Positions 1 through 11,310 of a stretch of DNA of 64,000 nucleotides are shown here, piece by piece. The number at the start of each line of letters is the position of its first letter. Position 1 is the first letter of the stretch. Origin of the DNA: Magicicada septendecula (taxonomy: Eukaryota > Arthropoda > Insecta > Hemiptera > Cicadidae). The translations under genes and the position numbers were made by a program. The notes under the pieces were generated by a model that worked only from the letters and a program-made list of their open reading frames with translations, did no database searches and was not told the origin of the DNA. The stretch covers positions 353,493,961 to 353,557,960 of the forward strand of contig CM068367.1 of NCBI GenBank assembly GCA_034769895.1, written 5' to 3'.

Positions 1-2713
1 TACTTTCTCGTTCTGAGGTAATTTGACAATGATGAACGCATATTGATAAAATAAACACTTATTTATTAACATTATATCATTCATTAAATTCAATATATAA
101 AATATGGATGATTCCCTGTAAATAAATACATTCATAAACTCATGAAAAGAACATAAAAGAACACATGTTTATACATCAAATTACAAGGTAAATCCAATAC
201 GTTGTTTGCTGAAAAACATATACATACATATATAATGCAATCGATATATAGAAACACAAATATTCAAACAATAAATCCTATACTAATGCGTTCATCGTAT
301 GCCTCAGATGGATGGCGTAAATTATGTTTATCATGTTTATTTTAAATGCTCAAGGGGTGTTTCTTGAAAAAGAGACAGGACAGTAGAGTTTCTTATGATA
401 AGAATAGCATAAAGATTACTTGTTTAGGTGAATTATCCGATATTTCCATCGGCGTAACTCCTCTCTGCTGGATCATGTGTGGGAAGCTGTGGTCACTGAC
501 ACTTAACACACGCGAAACAGATTCACTCGCGCAGTGTGTTCGTATTGTGTTGATTCTGCTGTTATTGTTCGAGTCATGAAATTATGTGTCGTGAAGATAA
601 GTTCATCGTTAACTATGGTGTATATATATATATGTCTGTCTATTGTTCAACGTTTGATATGTTCATTACCGTTAGTGTTTTGATGCCGCGGTGTAATTGT
701 TCCACATGATATTGTATCGCACCGCAACACTGTATAATATTATGATTTCGCCGTCCGGTGTTACAACAACGATAGTTCTACGCGTCGATTATTGATGTGA
801 GTGTGACTGGTTAGTTCAATTCTGAATTAGAGTATAATAAAGAATTCTATAATTGTTAAGCACTGGCGTATGTCGCATGTTTTTAGACACTGAAAGTCCA
901 CTATTACCGGATACGCGCCAATATCGAAATGTCTAAGTCTCTTAGTTACATGACGCGTGGCAAAATTTCAAAGTCCCACTGCCGTCCGTATGTTAATCGA
1001 ACTTTGACGACCGACTGTTGAAAATTATAAAGACTGTTCTACTGACCGACTAACTGCTCAAAGTATATGAGTAAAAATTTATGAAAGACTGTTCAAAGTA
1101 TCTGGTTGAAAAATTATGAGAGACTCTCCTCCCGCGTGCTCTGCAAGCAGTTTTTATCAAACATCGTGTACCACAATGCACCGTACTGGAAAACACGCCT
1201 CAAGTTGAACATGATAGGACGGAAGATCTCCTACCCTTAAGCCAGAGTGTCGTTCCTCACTTCCCATTCGACGTTCCCGTTGCTATGCTGGCGACGGTCC
1301 TCTCCACCAGGTCTCTGGGTAGATGCTGGGTTGTGATTGGATATCCTGTCTCCCCACGGGTTCGCGTCGAAAGCCTCCGTACTCTTTTCCTAGAACAGGA
1401 GAAATTTCATGCTCGTCTATCATGCTATTGTCTAAGCGTACTCCGGGTCTCGCTGCAGTTCTCACGAAAACAATGTGTCGTCTCTTGTTATTGTTCGCTG
1501 TGTTTGACCCTTTTTTCCTGAACGCTATCCTGGCGCAGCGTGACGTCGTTTCCAAAACGGCACACCTACTGCCTGTCGTAAATATCCGTTGTCGCCAGTA
1601 AGTCGTTCCCCTGCTGTTTACAAGTTCGATTCTATTATTTTAGGTATCGATGTCCGTCCTCGTATAGGGTATATACTATTGTGTGACTTACACCCCTTTT
1701 ATTCTTTACTGGTACTCTACAAATCAACCCGGCAGTGTGTCCGTCACAGTTTCTCCTCTAAATTGGTACTTGACACAGTTTCCATTATCTTACATTTGCA
1801 GGCTGTAAATCTCGTGTTTTAGTCGAGTCTGTCACGGCCAACCCTGTTCCTATTGTACAACTATGTGAAAGTACTTGCATTGTCTGAAGTAAACGTTCAC
1901 TTGACACATCGACACACATTTCTTTATTTATTGCTCGTTGGCTGAGTAGGTGTGTCATGCTGAATGTAACGTCTTTTCAGTCACACTAAAATTTTTAAAT
2001 TTTTGGTTGTTACAATTGATAAGAGTTAAAAGCTGAGTTTTTTCCTATACAAAAAACCACGCTTATAAAATAGTTGAAAACCTCAGAGTATATAAAAACT
2101 GTAGCTATTTACATAAACAATCCACTGTCAAAGTTTCACGTCGATTGGTTGATTGTCGCGGAAGATATAGCGAATAAGGTTTATCACCCGCGAACCCGCG
2201 CACAATTTCACACACAAAGTACATGAGATAAAAGAATACATTCTTATAAAGAATTTGAAATACGTACGTCCTTATCCATTGCTAAATACAAAACTTACAG
2301 CTAAAAGACAAAATTTGCATAAAACCATTTTAAACAAGTCAATGTTCGTCATCCGTGTTCAGATACGATTAATAGAGGTTATCATCCTGTTTTGTTGCAA
2401 TATATATATCTTTTCTTTGACCTACCTGTTATCTGTAGTGTGTGGTACATATTAAGTTACATCACTAAATTTAAGACTGTACACATTTATAGTTATTATT
2501 AATTTATAGTTATTATTATACATAGTAAATAGATAGTGTTTATTTTTCTCAGATACCTGTACAGATTCTTTGAAGATTTTTTTGCAGGTTTTACGGAATA
2601 CTGATTCGTAAAACATTTCTCTGCAGTATCACGTTACAGACGATTGATATCAAGTTTTAATTTTATCGGTAATTAGTCTGAAATTAGCATAAATACAAAC
2701 GATTACCCAAACT
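1..2713. other. Intergenic DNA, no gene recognised
   Basis: AT-rich sequence with only short open frames that show no recognisable domain. A short (TA)n run lies near 622-634. About 1130-1600 is less AT-rich and open on both strands for roughly 90 codons, but neither product looks like a known protein and no splice pattern supports an exon. I see no RNA gene or mobile-element terminus. Confidence 0.6.
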
Positions 2714-2721
2714 CCTTTCAA

Positions 2722-3669
2722 CAGTGGTTCCCAAAGTGGGGTCCGCGGACCCCTGGCGGTCCGAGACAATATTGTAGGGGGTCCGCTGACACTTTTAAGA
2801 AAAAATAGAATTTACCGTAATTTTCGGTTTTTTTTTATGCTCTAAAATCTAAATTTTATAATCTTAAAAAAATTAGTAGAAGATTCCAGTATATTTTTTT
2901 TGCTCAAACTAATAGTAATTGTAAAAGTAATTTGAAATTAATGGCTTTAATAATGTCTTTAAATCATATTGTGTAGCAGATCTGTTTGTCAGCCGAACTG
3001 ACTAGAGCGACACATCAACGCAGATCTGATCTGCGTATGAGCACTATATCTAAGCAAAACGTTTTTCCATGTAGCTGTTTTTCGCCTAAAGTAGCTGGAT
3101 TTCTACACGTGTGGGTGGAAAGATAGATCCCAGGTTGGCAACGCTGGTTACGCAAACGGAACTTAAAGGCTTAATATTGAAATTATCAGACATTAAACCC
3201 AATGTCGCAGACATAATTGTTCAAAAGCAGCTTCATTGTTCACATTAAAGTGTAATTGATTATAATACAGGATGGCCCATAAGTCAGTTGGCAAAATTGC
3301 AAATAGCACGTTCATTGTAGAGGTGCAGCAGGGATACAGATACAGATAACGCATACAGATAGTTAATAGCATAGTTATCATGACCTACAAGAAATGCTCA
3401 AAGTGGCCTCCATCCTTTTCTAGTAAAGTCAAGTAACTACTGTGCTAGTCAATCGAGCGTCTACATACTGCTAGTGCCAACTGACTTATGGGCCACCCGG
3501 TATTATAATTTTGCAAGTTAAGAGAATTTTGATTTTAATAAATTTTAATTAAAATGTAAGAGTTTTTATCATATTTCCTGTTTGCTTTATTTCAGAACTC
3601 AGACGGGGTCAGTAAAAATTTAATTTTTTGGAGGGGGGGTCCGCGGACTGAAAAGTTTGGGAACCACTG
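2722..3669 (+). mobile_element. Non-autonomous hAT element with TIRs and 8-bp TSD
   Basis: The left end begins CAGTGGTTCCCAAAGTGGGG followed by a GTCCGCGGACCCC block. The right end is the inverted match, with GGTCCGCGGAC and then TTTGGGAACCACTG. The flanks are CCTTTCAA (2714-2721) and CTTTTCAA (3670-3677), a 7/8 match that fits the hAT target pattern with T at position 2 and A at position 7. The CAGTGGTTC...GAACCACTG terminus is typical of hAT (Charlie-like) elements. No transposase frame is present, so this is a deletion derivative or MITE mobilised in trans. A second, inverted copy lies at 62307-63218. A smaller TA-flanked element is nested at 3268-3500. Confidence 0.88.
3268..3500. mobile_element. 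Nested Tc1/mariner-type MITE
   Basis: The two ends are inverted repeats of about 26 bp: CAGGATGGCCCATAAGTCAG at the left, and at the right CTGACTTATGGGCCACCCGG, which is the complement with about three mismatches. Both ends are bounded by the dinucleotide TA (3266-3267 and 3501-3502), the target duplication of the Tc1/mariner/IS630 superfamily. The 233-bp length and lack of a transposase make it a MITE. It lies wholly inside the hAT element at 2722-3669, so it inserted later. Superfamily rests on the TA duplication and TIR style; the exact family is unknown. Confidence 0.8.
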
Positions 3670-3677
3670 CTTTTCAA

Positions 3678-4914
3678 GTTCTAATGCAAGTTTATAATTT
3701 CAAGACCTCTTGTAGTTTATAAATGTTACTGACATAATGTACGTTACGTATACGATAGACGTAAGCTGTGATTAACGTTCACTACGCGTGACCAGTTTGT
3801 GGTAATCGTTTCCACTTAGTGACCTTGATCATGTCGAAAGTAATAACTCCGACTGGGAGCTCTTTCCACAGACTGATCAGCTGTTGCTGTCTCGATCAGC
3901 AGCTGAATTAACCGCTGTCAAATTTTACAGCGTCGGTGTCTCTTCAATAACAAATCTTCTGATTGTACTTTCTTAAAGTTAAGGAAAAATTTAAGAAAAT
4001 TTAAGAAAAAAGTTGGTTTAAATGACGTTTTGGAACTGCAGACAGTAACATACGCCAGTAGACTTTGTGAGTCAGAGATTTCAAAGCTTTAATACAACGT
4101 ACGTCGTCTACGGGGATTGAACGTCAGCTTACAGTCGTTTTCAGTATTAACATTTTCCTACATAATGAAGCCACGATTTATCGTCAACTAACGCAGGGAA
4201 CAGAAAAACAAAGATTACGTCGATGTCTTGCAATTATTACCAGCAGCATTTAAATGCATTTCTTTCAGCTTGCTACGTGGTTGGATCTGTCAGATTGTTC
4301 GCTGCAGAGTGCCCATTGGCCTTGCAAACGTTAATGTTTATTGAAAGCACATGCATTTGTCGTTCTGTCAGTGTTTTATATAATTGTTTACTGCACAGAA
4401 GTGGATGAAAGTCCTAATGAAAGCTTTTGTTATAAAAACGTCGTTTAAAAGTTAATAACTAGTCATTATTTACATTACGCACGTATGGCGTATTTAACTG
4501 TACTGAGTCGTTTAATTTTCTCTAGTAAATGCTATTACTTTTTATATTACCACACCACTAAGTCCACCGACATCATCTGCAGTAAAATATAAGTAATATT
4601 AACACACACGATGCTAGTCGTGTGTAATTCTTTGACGGTCTCATCACGACGATTCGACGGTCTTCTGGAACACACAGTGAAAAAGAAACTGCAGAATGCG
4701 TGCAATCGAAAAGCTTGAAACCTGAATGATGTGTAGGCCAAGGTAGGGCACCTTACACAATTACGGTACAGGATTTCAAGCGGGGTCATGGAATATAAAA
4801 CGCTGAAGAAGTATATATACCGCAACGAGGAAACGTCTCGAACAATGGAGAGTATCGTTCTGTTTCCCGGCCAACCGAGCAGGTGTCTGTTTCTGCCAAG
4901 CCCGCGCTGAAGTG
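3678..4914. other. Intergenic DNA, nothing recognised
   Basis: Ordinary AT-rich sequence with short frames only. No repeat, RNA gene or element end was seen. Confidence 0.55.
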
Positions 4915-5020
4915 CTCTAGAATTTTCGAATGCCTGTTGACGCGTATTAAGGGTTATTCTGGAACACTTGTGCTACTTATATAAACAACGACAGCTGCCG
5001 CTTAGAGGTCAGTTTACTTC
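4915..5020 (+). promoter_or_regulatory. Candidate TATA/initiator core promoter with heat-shock-like motifs
   Basis: TATATAAA lies at 4978-4985, and an arthropod initiator match TCAGTT at 5009-5014 puts A+1 at 5011, about 31 bp from the TATA core. Upstream, AGAATTTTCGAA (near 4920) and TTCTGGAACACTT (near 4958) resemble arrays of nGAAn units as in heat-shock elements. About 260 bp downstream the sequence reaches GACGTAACA, which resembles an LTR end, so the block could instead be the U3-R part of an old solo LTR. No matching LTR start and no coding sequence downstream was found. Motif-level evidence only. Confidence 0.3.
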
Positions 5021-5903
5021 GGGCGATTGCTCAGTGCGTTTCAAGTGGCTACAAGTAAAAAGTGATTATTGTGCGTGACTCTATTAGTTGACATTATTAC
5101 TGCGTGTGGACAAATTTAATTTGAATTATTGTACAAGTATATTGTTGCTGAATAACTTGTTGATTACAAACTGTGAATTGTGATAATTAAATCTGGCTTT
5201 TAGTGACTTCATTGGTGTCTTGTATTTTGTTTTCCACTGTACCATACGACGATCAGTGAGACCGACGTAACAATACGCTAACTGAAAACGACTTGAAAAA
5301 AAACGTTCCTAGTAAGTGACGAAATTCAGTAATACTGGGATGAAAGTGGTAGTGGTGATTAAAAATATAGGAAATAAAAATAAATTAATCCGCACATGAG
5401 AAGTCTGTATACTACTGGGCAGACTGCCGTCTGAATACAAAGTTTAGGTACAGGCACTTGAACCTGTACCACAGCGGTAGGGAGAAAAGGCAGTACGGTT
5501 GTGTTGTGCCGGTTTATTATGGGATCCTGTACTCACGTTAAGGTAGATCATGCGATAAAAATAAGCGCACTGCAATTAGACTTATATGAGGGAGCAGTCA
5601 GTAATTTGCTTGCGTTTCTTTCTCTTATACGATGACGTAAAATTAATTTTCATGCTGCTGTAAGAAGCCTATATCGGGAAGCGTAATTAATTACAAAGTG
5701 ATTGACAAACAAGAACACAAAACAATATTGTGCAGTATGACGTAGTACAGGCCTACTACGTGTAGTCTATATTTGTAAGTCTGGTTATAATTTCAATTAA
5801 ATTACAATTCAGAAATGTAGTAGGAAGTATTTATAAACTTTACATAGAAAAACAATGGCATCCATTGTTTATATATTTATCATCTGCAAACGATGATAAA
5901 ACA
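5021..5903. other. Intergenic DNA downstream of promoter-like block
   Basis: No open frame of note follows the promoter-like motifs. The stretch to about 5270 could be an untranslated leader or the R-U5 part of an LTR. The rest is unremarkable AT-rich sequence. Confidence 0.45.
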
Positions 5904-5930
5904 TCTCTCTCTCTCTCTCTCACGCGCGCG

Positions 5931-5961
<31 letters not shown>

Positions 5962-5962
5962 A
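5904..5962. repeat. Compound microsatellite (CT)n-(CG)n-(CA)n
   Basis: Three dinucleotide runs follow one another: CT, then CG, then CA. Alternating CG/CA purine-pyrimidine tracts are a sequence type that can adopt Z-DNA. Confidence 0.95.
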
Positions 5963-6649
5963 TGCCACGCACAAGAATGTATCGGTGCACATGAAGTTAG
6001 TTTCAATTAAGTGATGAGTGAATTAGTTTCCACTCATTTGTGAAAATTAAACAGGTGCAACAAAAAATAACGAACCATATTTATGGAGCCTTTTATATTA
6101 TTAAGGTAGTGTTTTCGAAGTATGTACTATTCAAAACATAACTATAACCATAAACATCGTTTTTGTCGTTAAGAATAATACTGTTATAATATTATGTTCT
6201 CGCTGTCAACGTTATTTTGGTTATTTTAAAAAAAGTATAATTTTCTAGTTTATACTTTTATCTTCGCTAGTAAAGAGGTATTAGTAATAAAACGAATTCC
6301 TATTCGTTAATATAGTTGTTTTCTTGATCGATAACTGGTGGTTGTCAAAAGCAGAGAGTTTTGTGACATTTAGTGACTTAATTTAAACATAGCACACATT
6401 GACTTAACGTAAACATTACACTCTTTAAAAAACGTAAATATCAGTGGTGCGCGGTGTTTAAAGGCTGTTGAAAACTCTACTTAGTGTTAAAATGTATGTT
6501 ACACGATACCTACATAATTCTGTGAGTAAAACAGTAGCTTTGAAAAAACTTGCGTTAACTCAACCCGGGTTGCATTATATGGGGGAACCGGCCTGACCAC
6601 ACGACTGCGGTACTACTACCTTATGACTACTTATTTTGGATCCACTGTA
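5963..6649. other. Intergenic DNA, nothing recognised
   Basis: AT-rich, with no frame, repeat or RNA gene that I can support. Confidence 0.5.
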
Positions 6650-6745
6650 AACCTTTTTTTGCTTGTGCAGTTCTAGATGTAAAGTCTGCAGTGGGCCGCC
6701 TATCCGCTAAGACTATACTAATGTTACTACTACTCTACTTTCAAG
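6650..6745 (+). repeat. Dispersed repeat R1, partial copy
   Basis: It shares the block around GCAGTTCTAGATGTAAAG, the GTGGGCCG(C/T)CTAT segment and the following GAGACT/AAGACT segment with copies at 7666-7920 and 9586-9847, all in the same orientation. Only the first 95 bp or so are recognisable here. There is no coding capacity and no known family was recognised. Confidence 0.55.
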
Positions 6746-7136
6746 GTAGAATTTATTTTAGCTAGGACAATATGCTCGTACAGATAAGTATTGATACTGT
6801 AATAAATGTTAATAAGTTTTATTTTATATTCAGAATATAGAATTTACCCTTCTTCTTAATCCGGGAACTGGTGCATATACTGGTGTATATTTTAGAAGTG
6901 TCAAAATCGTACTTTGACAACTTTTTGATTAAAATTTCCTGTAGCCTTCAAGCTCATCTATTCTGCTATCTGACATATGATCCTGCTCTCTTTCTTGCTC
7001 TTTTTGTCATTATTTTCATTACATGTTTCTGTAGTCATGAACTATTGTAATAAGTTGTTTATGTTATCAGCATTTCCCCCGATGAGACTTTTTTGCGCAC
7101 TTTTTTTATCACTTACCCTCCTCAGAACTTCAACAG
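6746..7136. other. Intergenic DNA, nothing recognised
   Basis: AT-rich and T-rich sequence. The open frame near 6977-7228 is hydrophobic because of its T-rich base composition and shows no domain. Confidence 0.5.
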
Positions 7137-7590
7137 ACATTACTCATTCTGTCAGACACACATGTGGGTGCTGGGCGAGTTATCGCCCCGGAATGTGTGA
7201 GATATCCGGATCGCACGCAGCTCGATGAACGCAGTTTCATTCGGTACAACGCGATATTTGCTGCACAAGGAAGTGAAGCTGCAGGTCCTTTGTGGACGAT
7301 TGGCGTGCAAAATAGGATTTATATTTTTTTTTGTATCGGCCTGGCCCCATGTCTGGGGTGAGGCTCCGTGGCTTAAGAGTTCACCCGCAGGAACTTAAAA
7401 CCGCACAGTCTTAGGCGACAGGCACTGCCGCCATAGGGCATCGACCGGAGCAGAGGCGGATGCCGCCCGCAAGGAGGCACTTGTAGATCCTTTACCTGGA
7501 CGGCAGTGCAGCCCAAGTGGCTCGAACAGATCCTATTCTTATTGATTATTATGCGAGGGAGGGACAGGCCTGGCCCCAAAACTGGGGTGC
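7137..7590. other. Unclassified GC-richer island
   Basis: This block is clearly less AT-rich than its surroundings. From about 7152 to 7315 one + strand frame stays open and reads like a real protein segment, with mixed charged and hydrophobic residues such as RYPDRTQLDERSFIRYNAIF. A possible acceptor (TTCTGTCAG) ends at 7155, but no good GT donor follows. A second part (7345-7590) contains GGCCTGGCCCC twice, as an imperfect flanking pair. I do not recognise the protein. It may be a host exon, a retro-copied fragment or part of an unknown repeat. Confidence 0.3.
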
Positions 7591-7665
7591 TACTCCATGC
7601 CTTTCACGGACAATAGACTTCATGATATTCTTCCATTTTCAACGCTTCATGATATTAATTATTTT

Positions 7666-7920
7666 ATACAAAACTAGACACTATTTTTTGCCTGTCGAGT
7701 TCTAGATGTAAAAAGTGGGCCGTCTATTCACTGAGACTCTACTTCCTGAGCAATGGAAACTCTTGACGTTACTCGGCTTCACATCCCTCTGTAATCTAAT
7801 CTTCCATTACTTCTGTTTTCTTTCCGCTTATGTTTATGCCAGACTTACGGAGTGTCCTTTCCATAATGAGTAGAATCCTATAGATCATAATAACGTTCAG
7901 CCAGAACAACAGTATCATGA
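7666..7920 (+). repeat. Dispersed repeat R1, copy 2
   Basis: About 255 bp begin ATACAAAACTAGACA and align along the full length with 9586-9847. Shared blocks include GTTCTAGATGTAA, TCTGTTTTCTTTCCGCTTAT, and ATAATGAG(T/C)AGAATCCTATAG. By eye the copies are roughly 80% identical with small indels. No terminal inverted repeat, poly-A tail or reading frame was found, so the class is unknown. Confidence 0.7.
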
Positions 7921-9585
7921 TAGTTAACGATTATTCTTCGTTCTTCTCAAAGTATTTAACTATGTAGACGTCCTCTGGTTATTCATAACTCTTCCCTTCT
8001 TTTTACTGGGCTCTCACTTTTCTAAAATCGATTTCGCGTAGCGTACTCTAATGAATACTTGCACATAATCCTGCATCATATAATATTTGAGACATAATAT
8101 TGTTTAACTTTAACTATGTGTGAATGAGCAAAGATATACAGGAGACGAGAAACTACTATATTAATACTACAATGTTGTAGAATGTATCATTCCACGTTTT
8201 CATAAATTTACATGTAGAATACGATTGCCTGCTTATAAAAGTGTCTTATAATTATGCGTTGATCGACGTCACCGGAGACGATCTGAAAAATTGCTCACAT
8301 ACAACAGTATAGTGCTGGCCTGTATAAGAACTTATTTTGTAATTTTATCCACAATAAACACTTCAAAGCGTTTCAAAGTGCTTGTTATGGATACCGGTAG
8401 GATTGTTGTCGTGCTAATGAAGACGCACTTTTCTTGCGGCACTATAAGATTAAGTTAATTATTTACGGGTTTTCAATTAAATAAGAATCTTGTTGGATTC
8501 AACATTCATCACGTAAGGAACAACATTACTATTTAGAACGGATAGTGTATTAGTTCTTCTGTTGACGGCTCTTATTAGTATGTTGTTTAACACCAAAAGT
8601 ACAACTATAGTCTGAGAGAAAACAGTTCGTGTTAATCAACAAGTGTTTTTCTAGTTCGGCTGATTGGCCCACAGGATCTCACAGCTGGGTCGTGTTGGCA
8701 CGTTACCGTAAACACTTAAACAGTTCACCGGAATCATTAAGAACAGTTAATTGTTGTCATGTACAAAACAGCTCGCTGGTAATTAGAGTTTTTACTCACA
8801 ATCTACACTCGCGGACGTAGCGGTTAGGTCCGTGTAAAATATTTTTCTAATCACGTTACTATATCTGAGCTTAATTTCTCTACACACCTGATTGTGGAAA
8901 GTTTGTATCCTGTATCTTGGTGCTGAAAACTTGGTCGCACGACGTGCCCAATACAACGATTTGCCATTTAAATGTTAAAAACGGAACGACTGAACACATT
9001 TTACGACGTAATGACAGACCACAAAGAAAGTTCATCCAGTAGTGTGGGAAGTGTCCGCAACGCAACCAGTTGTAACTTTTTGTTGTAACAATGTAAAGAA
9101 TCTTCACGGTTGTCGTGAAACGTACAAAACTGCAGGTCCAGTAACAAACGTTGAAACTGCTGCGATATTATGTGACGTGCCATGTCAGCATTACCTTGAC
9201 AACAAATTTGGTTACGTTCCCGTGAGGAAAAAGACGAAGAAAACTGGAAACAAAAACCGAGAGCATAGAATATAACCCGTTATTAGACACTAAACTGTTT
9301 GAAAGTACAAAACCAACACAATAAATTCCAATAGCTAACAGTTATATAAATTATAAGAATTTTCAAAAGTTTGAAAATTTCGTTATAACGAAAAGCCGCT
9401 GAAAAAGGAATTATATCGGTTGACTTTTAGTGTTGAGTAAGTCCAGATCATTAAATTTATATAAATCACACGTTGAAATTTAAAAATAAAAATAAAACAA
9501 TTTTATTCGCACTTAAAATTTAAGGCAAAATTTTATTCAGAACCATTTTAACTGAGGCATAAGAATCGCCGTTTGTTAATTATTT
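7921..9585. other. Intergenic DNA, nothing recognised
   Basis: AT-rich spacer between two copies of repeat R1. Short overlapping frames on both strands near 8880-9275 have no recognisable domain. Confidence 0.5.
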
Positions 9586-9847
9586 GAAACAAAACTAGAC
9601 ACATTTTTTGCCTGTGCAGTTCTAGATGTAACGTGACCAGTGAGCCGTCTATTCACCGAGACTACTACCTGAGGGTTAGAAAATCTTGACCCATTTCGGC
9701 TTCATATCCTTCTATCATCTAATCTTCTTTTACTTCTGTTTTCTTTCCGCTTATCCTTATGTCAGACTTATGAACTGTCCTTTCTATAATGAGCAGAATC
9801 CTATAGATCGATCATAATAGCTTTCAACCAAAACAAGCGTATCATAG
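9586..9847 (+). repeat. Dispersed repeat R1, copy 3
   Basis: Same family and orientation as 7666-7920, beginning GAAACAAAACTAGACAC and ending near ACAAGCGTATCATAG. A four-base GATC duplication near the end (ATAGATCGATCATAA against ATAGATCATAA) is one of several small indels. The three copies within 3.2 kb suggest local duplication or a locally abundant family. Confidence 0.7.
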
Positions 9848-10342
9848 CCCTACATATAATCGTTCTGCCTACTAGTAGTAAAGTACGTTGTCAGTTGGCT
9901 TGCCACCAGACTACCTTAAAGAGTTTAAAAAGATGTGCTTCATATTGTTTCGAAAATCCTATTGAAACTATTTGTACGCAACCCATAGACCAATAGATCC
10001 TCCAAAACCTCTTTGTGGTGTGATATCTGTTGAAAGGGATAACAAACAAAAATCCTCTGCTTAGACTGAAGACTTGATTATTCGCTGTCCTTGGCCATGA
10101 GCAACGACTGATTTTACTCTGACTGTTTGGGACATGCGTACACGACGTGTTACTACAAACCGTATATGCCACTACGAAGGGCAGTACAAAATACTGCAGT
10201 CAGCGTAAAAGTGAATTCGAACTTCGCGGTTGGGAAACAAAAACCCATATTGTAAGCAAATTGCATAGGTAGAAGGAACTCGGAACGGGAAAAAGGAATT
10301 ACTACACTACTACACTTGTTCTTTAAAGAAACAAGTGGCGGC
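9848..10342. other. Intergenic DNA, nothing recognised
   Basis: No feature can be supported. The - strand frame at 9891-10172 shows no domain. Confidence 0.5.
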
Positions 10343-10685
10343 GATAGAAGAGTGTCTCAACTCTCACAGCCGACGTCAACTCTATTAATATTGTTGTTCA
10401 TTGCGGGCCTATTAGGCCGTGGCCTAATACTGTTTTCAACAACAGACGTTTCGGCCCCACCATTGGAGGCCGTCTTCAGTGTTAAACGACTGAAAGATGG
10501 CGACTGGCGCCAATAGCACAGTACTGTGGGAATTGGCGCACATCTTGCCACTTACCAACTTTCAATCGTTTAACACTGAAGGTGGTCTCCAATGGTGGGG
10601 CCGAAACGTCTGTTGTTTAAAATAGTATTAGACCACGGCCTAATAGGCCCGCAATGAACAACAATATTAGCAGTGATAGAAGAGT
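10343..10685 (+). mobile_element. Penelope-like element foldback terminus with direct-repeat flanks
   Basis: A long imperfect inverted repeat has arms at about 10386-10500 and 10558-10670 around a 57-bp centre. The arms share the CATTGCGGGCCTATTAGGCC segment and the GACGTTTCGGCCCCACCATT segment. Each arm, read outward from the centre, has the order CTGAAG(A/G), a GC-rich hairpin, then GAAACGTC. That matches the core of the hammerhead ribozymes known in Penelope-like terminal repeats (minus core 10445-10479, plus core 10576-10610). GATAGAAGAGT occurs on the left (10343-10353) and again right after the right arm (10675-10685), so it is probably the target duplication. About 32 bp of tail separates the left direct repeat from the left arm, as also seen at 18670-18907. 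Confidence 0.65.
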
Positions 10686-10714
10686 CTCGCCTAATACCAG
10701 CACCATAGTGATTA

Positions 10715-11173
10715 TCACCAGAAGCACGAAATGCAAAATCTGCAAAACACTTATCAGGCCAGTGCTGACATATGCTTCAGAAACCTGGACAGTGACAAAA
10801 AATAGCGAGATACTTCTAGGTTGTTGTGAAAGACGGATATTTAGAGGATTACAAGAAAATGGAATGTGGCGCAGGCGCTATAATTATGAAATATACCATC
10901 TTTACAAAGAGTCGGACATTGTCAGGCTAATAAAAATACACACGCTAAGGTGGAGACATAGAGAGAATGGAGGAAGGACAGCGTATGAAACATATTTTCT
11001 ACCAGAAACCAATGGGTAGTAGAAAAAGGGGAAGATCCCGAAGTAGATTCAAAGACCAGATAGAGGAGGACCTCGAAAAACTAAACATAAAAAACTAAAA
11101 AGCCAAGGCATGCAATAGGGAGGAATGGAATCGACTCTTGGAGCAGGCCAAGACCCACTAAGGGTTGTAGAAC
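10715..11173 (+). pseudogene. LINE ORF2 C-terminal fragment
   Basis: The + strand encodes the familiar tail of non-LTR retrotransposon proteins: KTLIRPVLTYASETWT, then WRRRYNYEIYHLYKE, then IVRLIKIHTLRWR, and in a shifted frame GSRKRGRSRSRFKDQIEEDL and REEWNRLLEQAKTH. These correspond to the region after the RT thumb. The upstream RT catalytic part is missing, as expected of 5'-truncated LINE copies. At least one frameshift lies near 10990-11020 and in-frame stops follow, so it is dead. A trinucleotide-rich tail follows the coding end, as is common at LINE 3' ends. It begins within about 30 bp of the PLE terminus at 10343-10685. Confidence 0.88.
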
Positions 11174-11310
11174 CACGGTTGATGATAGTGACTATCACCG
11201 CCGCTACTGATAGACTTCTGCACAACTGCTGCTGTTGCTGCTGCTACTACTACAACTACTACTACTACAAGTACTAATACTAATACTACTATTATTATTA
11301 CTACAATATG
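11174..11310. repeat. Degenerate trinucleotide-rich tract
   Basis: Imperfect runs of CTG, CTA and ATA/ATT triplets are densest at 11228-11310. The tract directly follows the LINE 3' end and may have grown from its simple-sequence tail. A smaller CTG/CTA cluster recurs near 11402-11430. Confidence 0.75.

Noticed and set aside
1283-1555. A minus-strand frame containing EYGGFRRE, resembling an opioid-type core
   Set aside because: No signal peptide, no paired dibasic sites in register, and insects lack classical opioid precursors. A four-residue match is expected by chance.
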